Shown one piece after another: positions 7,611-9,112 of a DNA stretch of 9,112 nucleotides. A program made the translations under genes and the position numbers. Source of the DNA: CAVZLD01 sp964522605. Its GTDB lineage: Bacteria; Planctomycetota; Planctomycetia; Pirellulales; Pirellulaceae. The stretch covers positions 1 through 9,112 of the forward strand of contig CAZFWV010000280.1 of NCBI GenBank assembly GCA_964522605.1, written 5' to 3'. A model generated the notes under the pieces. The model saw nothing but the letters and a program-made list of their open reading frames with translations, had not been told where the DNA came from and made no database searches. Numbering within the stretch: position 1 is the stretch's first letter; each line of letters begins with the position of its first letter.

Positions 7611-7765
7611 CCATTGAGTCAGGACGACCAACAGAAGTCCGGCATTTGTCGACTTCGCGGTGTTTCTTGAGGATCGTTGACCGCGCCGCATTGAATAAAA
7701 TCGCCGTCCCAACTTCGATGGTAAGCCAAGAAGACAAAAGCAGCAAGCTCGAGGGCGAAGAGCAT

Positions 7766-7797
7766 AAAAAAACGGAAGGACATTACTGCCCTTCCGT
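7766..7797 (-). terminator. Intrinsic terminator of the PEP-CTERM gene
   Basis: On the minus strand, ACGGAAGG (complement of 7790-7797) pairs exactly with CCTTCCGT (complement of 7772-7779) around a 10-base loop, followed at once by seven T residues (complement of 7766-7772). It lies about 30 bases after the stop of the PEP-CTERM gene and should separate that transcript from the large gene. Confidence 0.85.
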
Positions 7798-7829
7798 CTT
7801 CGATCTCGGAATGGAAATGTGCTGCTTGC

Positions 7830-8489
7830 CTAATTCTTGCGACGCAGGCCGACCAGCGTCAGCATGCCAAGTCCCAGCAGTGCCAGCGACGATGGCTCCG
7901 GAACGACCAGCAACTCGACTTCTGCAATCTGCATGCTGTTCGCCGCGGCCGCATTCTTCAACGTCGGGAAGACCAGCCGATAGTGATCATAAGGAAGGTC
8001 GTTGTCGAATGTCACTTCCTGGTGGAAGGCGCCCAGATTCCCCATCGGCGGAATCGCAACCGTGTTGCCGCCTGGATTGCGCCCTTCGGGTAGCGACAGG
8101 TTGCCTGAGGCAATCGCCGTCCAAGGACCATTAATGCTGTCGTTGGATCCCAAAAGCTGGAAGCTGGCAGGATCGCGTTCCACCGCGTCATTCGCGGTGT
8201 ACAGACGCAGACCGGTCACCGGCAGACTGCCCGGATTGGCCGAAGGCGTTACGCGGAAACCCGATGACAGATCGAGGAAATTCAAATACTTCTGGCCAAT
8301 GTCGTTAATGGCATTCTCAACACCTTCGGCGGCTGGCGGCGGACCCGCATCGCCATCACTCTGATTGAATCCGTCTTCCAACTCAATCGGATCACCAGGA
8401 CGCGTGATGTCAATGAACGCGCCCGATGCGGCGCTGACCGTGAACATCACTAAGACAAAAGCAGCAATTAAACAAGATGCGTTTCTCAT
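7830..8489 (-). CDS. PEP-CTERM sorting-domain protein with a galactose-binding-like fold
   Basis: This is a 219-residue secreted or surface protein. Residues 1 to about 23 form a Sec-type signal peptide (a short basic start, a hydrophobic core LIAAFVLVMF, then small residues around a likely cleavage site near 21-24). The mature part carries a family-like segment with KYLNF (67-71), SGFRVTPSA (76-84) and TANDAVERDPASF (98-110), which recalls discoidin-like or galactose-binding PEP-CTERM proteins; a ligand-binding role is inference. The C-terminus is a classic PEP-CTERM tripartite tail: VPEP at 196-199, a hydrophobic segment at about 201-214, and a terminal Arg-Arg-Lys. Known family biology is processing by an exosortase, which is not encoded in this window. 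The ATG has an AGGAAGG ribosome site 8 bases upstream. The gene is followed by an intrinsic terminator and is probably monocistronic. The substrate or polysaccharide partner is unknown. Confidence 0.93.
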   Translation of the reverse strand: MRNASCLIAAFVLVMFTVSAASGAFIDITRPGDPIELEDGFNQSDGDAGPPPAAEGVENAINDIGQKYLNFLDLSSGFRVTPSANPGSLPVTGLRLYTANDAVERDPASFQLLGSNDSINGPWTAIASGNLSLPEGRNPGGNTVAIPPMGNLGAFHQEVTFDNDLPYDHYRLVFPTLKNAAAANSMQIAEVELLVVPEPSSLALLGLGMLTLVGLRRKN

Positions 8490-8494
8490 GAGTC

Positions 8495-8518
8495 AAACCT
8501 TCCTGCAGTAAACCTTCC
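8495..8518 (-). promoter_or_regulatory. Duplicated Shine-Dalgarno-like motif before the PEP-CTERM gene
   Basis: AAACCTTCC occurs at 8495-8503 and 8510-8518, so the minus-strand leader reads GGAAGGTTT twice with a 15-base period. The proximal copy, extended to AGGAAGG (8498-8504), is 8 bases from the ATG and is the likely ribosome site. The distal copy would lie between the proposed -12 element and the start of transcription. Confidence 0.6.
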
Positions 8519-8520
8519 GA

Positions 8521-8536
8521 TGCAAGACCCAAACCG
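8521..8536 (-). promoter_or_regulatory. Possible sigma-54 (-24/-12) promoter of the PEP-CTERM gene
   Basis: The minus strand reads CGGTTTGGGTCTTGCA. The GG and the TTGCA are separated so that GG-N10-GC matches the sigma-54 spacing, with a good -12 half but a weak -24 half (GGTTTG rather than GGCACG). A start near 8510 would leave a leader of about 20 bases containing the ribosome site. Some PEP-CTERM genes are known to depend on sigma-54, which adds plausibility. A single partial match can arise by chance. Confidence 0.35.
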
Positions 8537-8552
8537 AGATCAATAAGAAAAA

Positions 8553-8568
8553 GCGATGTCGACGTCGC
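8553..8568. promoter_or_regulatory. Near-perfect 16-base palindrome upstream of the PEP-CTERM promoter
   Basis: GCGATGTCGACGTCGC is self-complementary except for one T/G position pair. It lies about 65-80 bases upstream of the ATG. It could be a regulator site; no factor is recognised. Confidence 0.35.
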
Positions 8569-8628
8569 AGCAATTCATGATGTTCTATCGCGAACAAAAG
8601 CATCGTCCGCAAACTATGCGACTTCTCA

Positions 8629-8645
8629 GACCGATCACATCGGTC
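8629..8645. promoter_or_regulatory. Perfect dyad GACCGAT-CAC-ATCGGTC, operator-like
   Basis: Seven-base arms (8629-8635 and 8639-8645) with a 3-base centre. The centre is about 100 bases upstream of the proposed -24 element, a usual distance for a sigma-54 activator site. The symmetry is directly visible; the role is inference. Confidence 0.45.
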
Positions 8646-9058
8646 AATCGAAGGCGAAGAATGCTAATTGTTGCGTCGTCGACCTGACACTCTAATTACT
8701 AGGATTCAAGTCGAGTCATTCGCGTCACTAGCGGGCCTTCCCTAGAAAGCGTTGTTGTTTTCGTAATTAGCGATCCTGCTTTTTCTGCGGACTAAGCCAC
8801 GCACTTGTCCTGATTTCCTTTCGTACGGGTGTGATAGTAAATCGTGGTGAAAGAATTGTCAATAAGCAAACTGGGAAATATACGGGCGTTAAACAGATTG
8901 AACGGACGCGGGGCTGCAATATACGTTTGGGTCCTTTAACAACCCCGCAGATCGACGCATGTGAATCAAGAAAAAAACACCATGAGATCAATTGCTCCCC
9001 GAGAAAGAAGAGACGAGACTCTCGCACGAAGGCTGCGGGCGCTATTCGAGCCCAGATG
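8646..9058. other. Intergenic region without a supported gene
   Basis: This is AT-richer than the flanking genes. Two opposite overlapping frames (8831-9061 plus, 8767-9027 minus) lack ribosome sites and recognisable protein features. GCGGGG at 8908-8913 could pair with CCCCGC at 8943-8948 over a 29-base loop, but no terminator run follows. No RNA gene was recognised. Confidence 0.5.
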
Positions 9059-9086
9059 TAGCCGAAGTCGTGAGACTTCGAAGGCT
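9059..9086. repeat. Hairpin CGAAGTC-GTGA-GACTTCG, probable dispersed repeat
   Basis: CGAAGTC at 9063-9069 pairs exactly with GACTTCG at 9074-9080 around a GTGA loop, with AGC at 9060-9062 able to pair with GCT at 9084-9086 after a small bulge. From memory, a GTAGCCGAAGTCGTGAGACTTCGGC-like sequence recurs in planctomycete intergenic regions; this was not checked here. Confidence 0.5.
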
Positions 9087-9112
9087 CGCAGGTGCGATCC
9101 GAATTCTCACGA

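Larger units (their letters stand above)
7452..7765. other. Leader region of the large minus-strand gene
   Basis: This is about 310 bases between the terminator of the PEP-CTERM gene and the GTG start of the large gene. It should contain the promoter of the large gene, but no convincing -35/-10 or -24/-12 pair was recognised. It holds the paired CGGCGGCGCAG repeat listed separately. A 48-codon minus-strand reading frame (7619-7765) lacks a ribosome site and is not called. Confidence 0.5.

Noticed and set aside
7066..7746. 226-codon minus-strand frame overlapping the start of the large gene
   Set aside because: It overlaps the N-terminal coding region of the large gene in another frame and includes its leader. 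It has no ribosome site or domain, while the GTG frame has both.
7619..7765. 48-codon minus-strand frame directly after the terminator, starting with a hydrophobic stretch
   Set aside because: The ATG follows the T-run of the terminator with no Shine-Dalgarno sequence. Its signal-like start stems partly from the 16-base repeat, and no conservation could be tested.
7514..8134. 206-codon plus-strand frame
   Set aside because: It crosses the intrinsic terminator and runs antisense to the PEP-CTERM gene. Its composition is low-information and it has no family signature.
8692..8770. CTAATTAC (8692-8699) and GTAATTAG (8763-8770) as inverted repeat ends of an element
   Set aside because: Only 8 AT-rich bases, 63 apart, with nothing element-like between them. 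Chance is likely.
8767..9061. Two overlapping opposite small frames (8767-9027 minus, 8831-9061 plus)
   Set aside because: Neither has a ribosome site or a recognisable motif. The plus frame starts with GTG and ends exactly in the right-edge repeat. Both look fortuitous.

Overview
The window looks like chromosomal DNA from a planctomycete, probably Pirellulales-like. The evidence is the very large exported protein with an LEPR-XLL N-terminal motif, lamin-tail domains, a CotH kinase domain and C-terminal dockerin loops; a neighbouring PEP-CTERM surface protein; moderately high GC; and several palindromic intergenic repeats. The taxonomic call is inference from gene content. No ribosomal RNA or other phylogenetic marker is present.

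Layout: bases 1-192 are a non-coding leader with a mismatched hairpin and a short run of 14-base repeats. A classical short-chain dehydrogenase/reductase (SDR) follows on the plus strand at 193-981. Its stop codon overlaps the left end of a roughly 100-base compound palindrome (980-1080), which resembles a small dispersed palindromic repeat. A second hairpin (1081-1119) and a 10-base tandem duplication complete the convergent intergenic gap. The minus strand then carries a 2102-residue exported multidomain protein (1143-7451, GTG start with a strong Shine-Dalgarno sequence). Bases 7452-7829 hold its leader and a good intrinsic terminator belonging to the next gene. A 219-residue PEP-CTERM protein lies at 7830-8489 on the minus strand. 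Bases 8490-9112 contain its leader, a possible sigma-54 promoter with two upstream dyads, and a hairpin near the right edge, with no convincing gene.

The two minus-strand genes both encode exported, probable carbohydrate-binding or matrix proteins, but the terminator between them suggests separate transcripts. The SDR is convergent to them and has no obvious functional link. No exosortase, sortase, cohesin or transport gene is present, so partners must be encoded elsewhere.

The most notable protein feature is the nested architecture of the 2102-residue protein. An L-type lectin domain appears inserted inside a jelly-roll domain, and a second copy of that jelly-roll appears inserted inside a chitobiase-C-like domain. 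The most notable DNA features are the palindromic element at the SDR stop codon and the sigma-54-like promoter with dyads upstream of the PEP-CTERM gene. I see no phage, CRISPR, transposase, tRNA or rRNA, and no clear novel multi-gene system.
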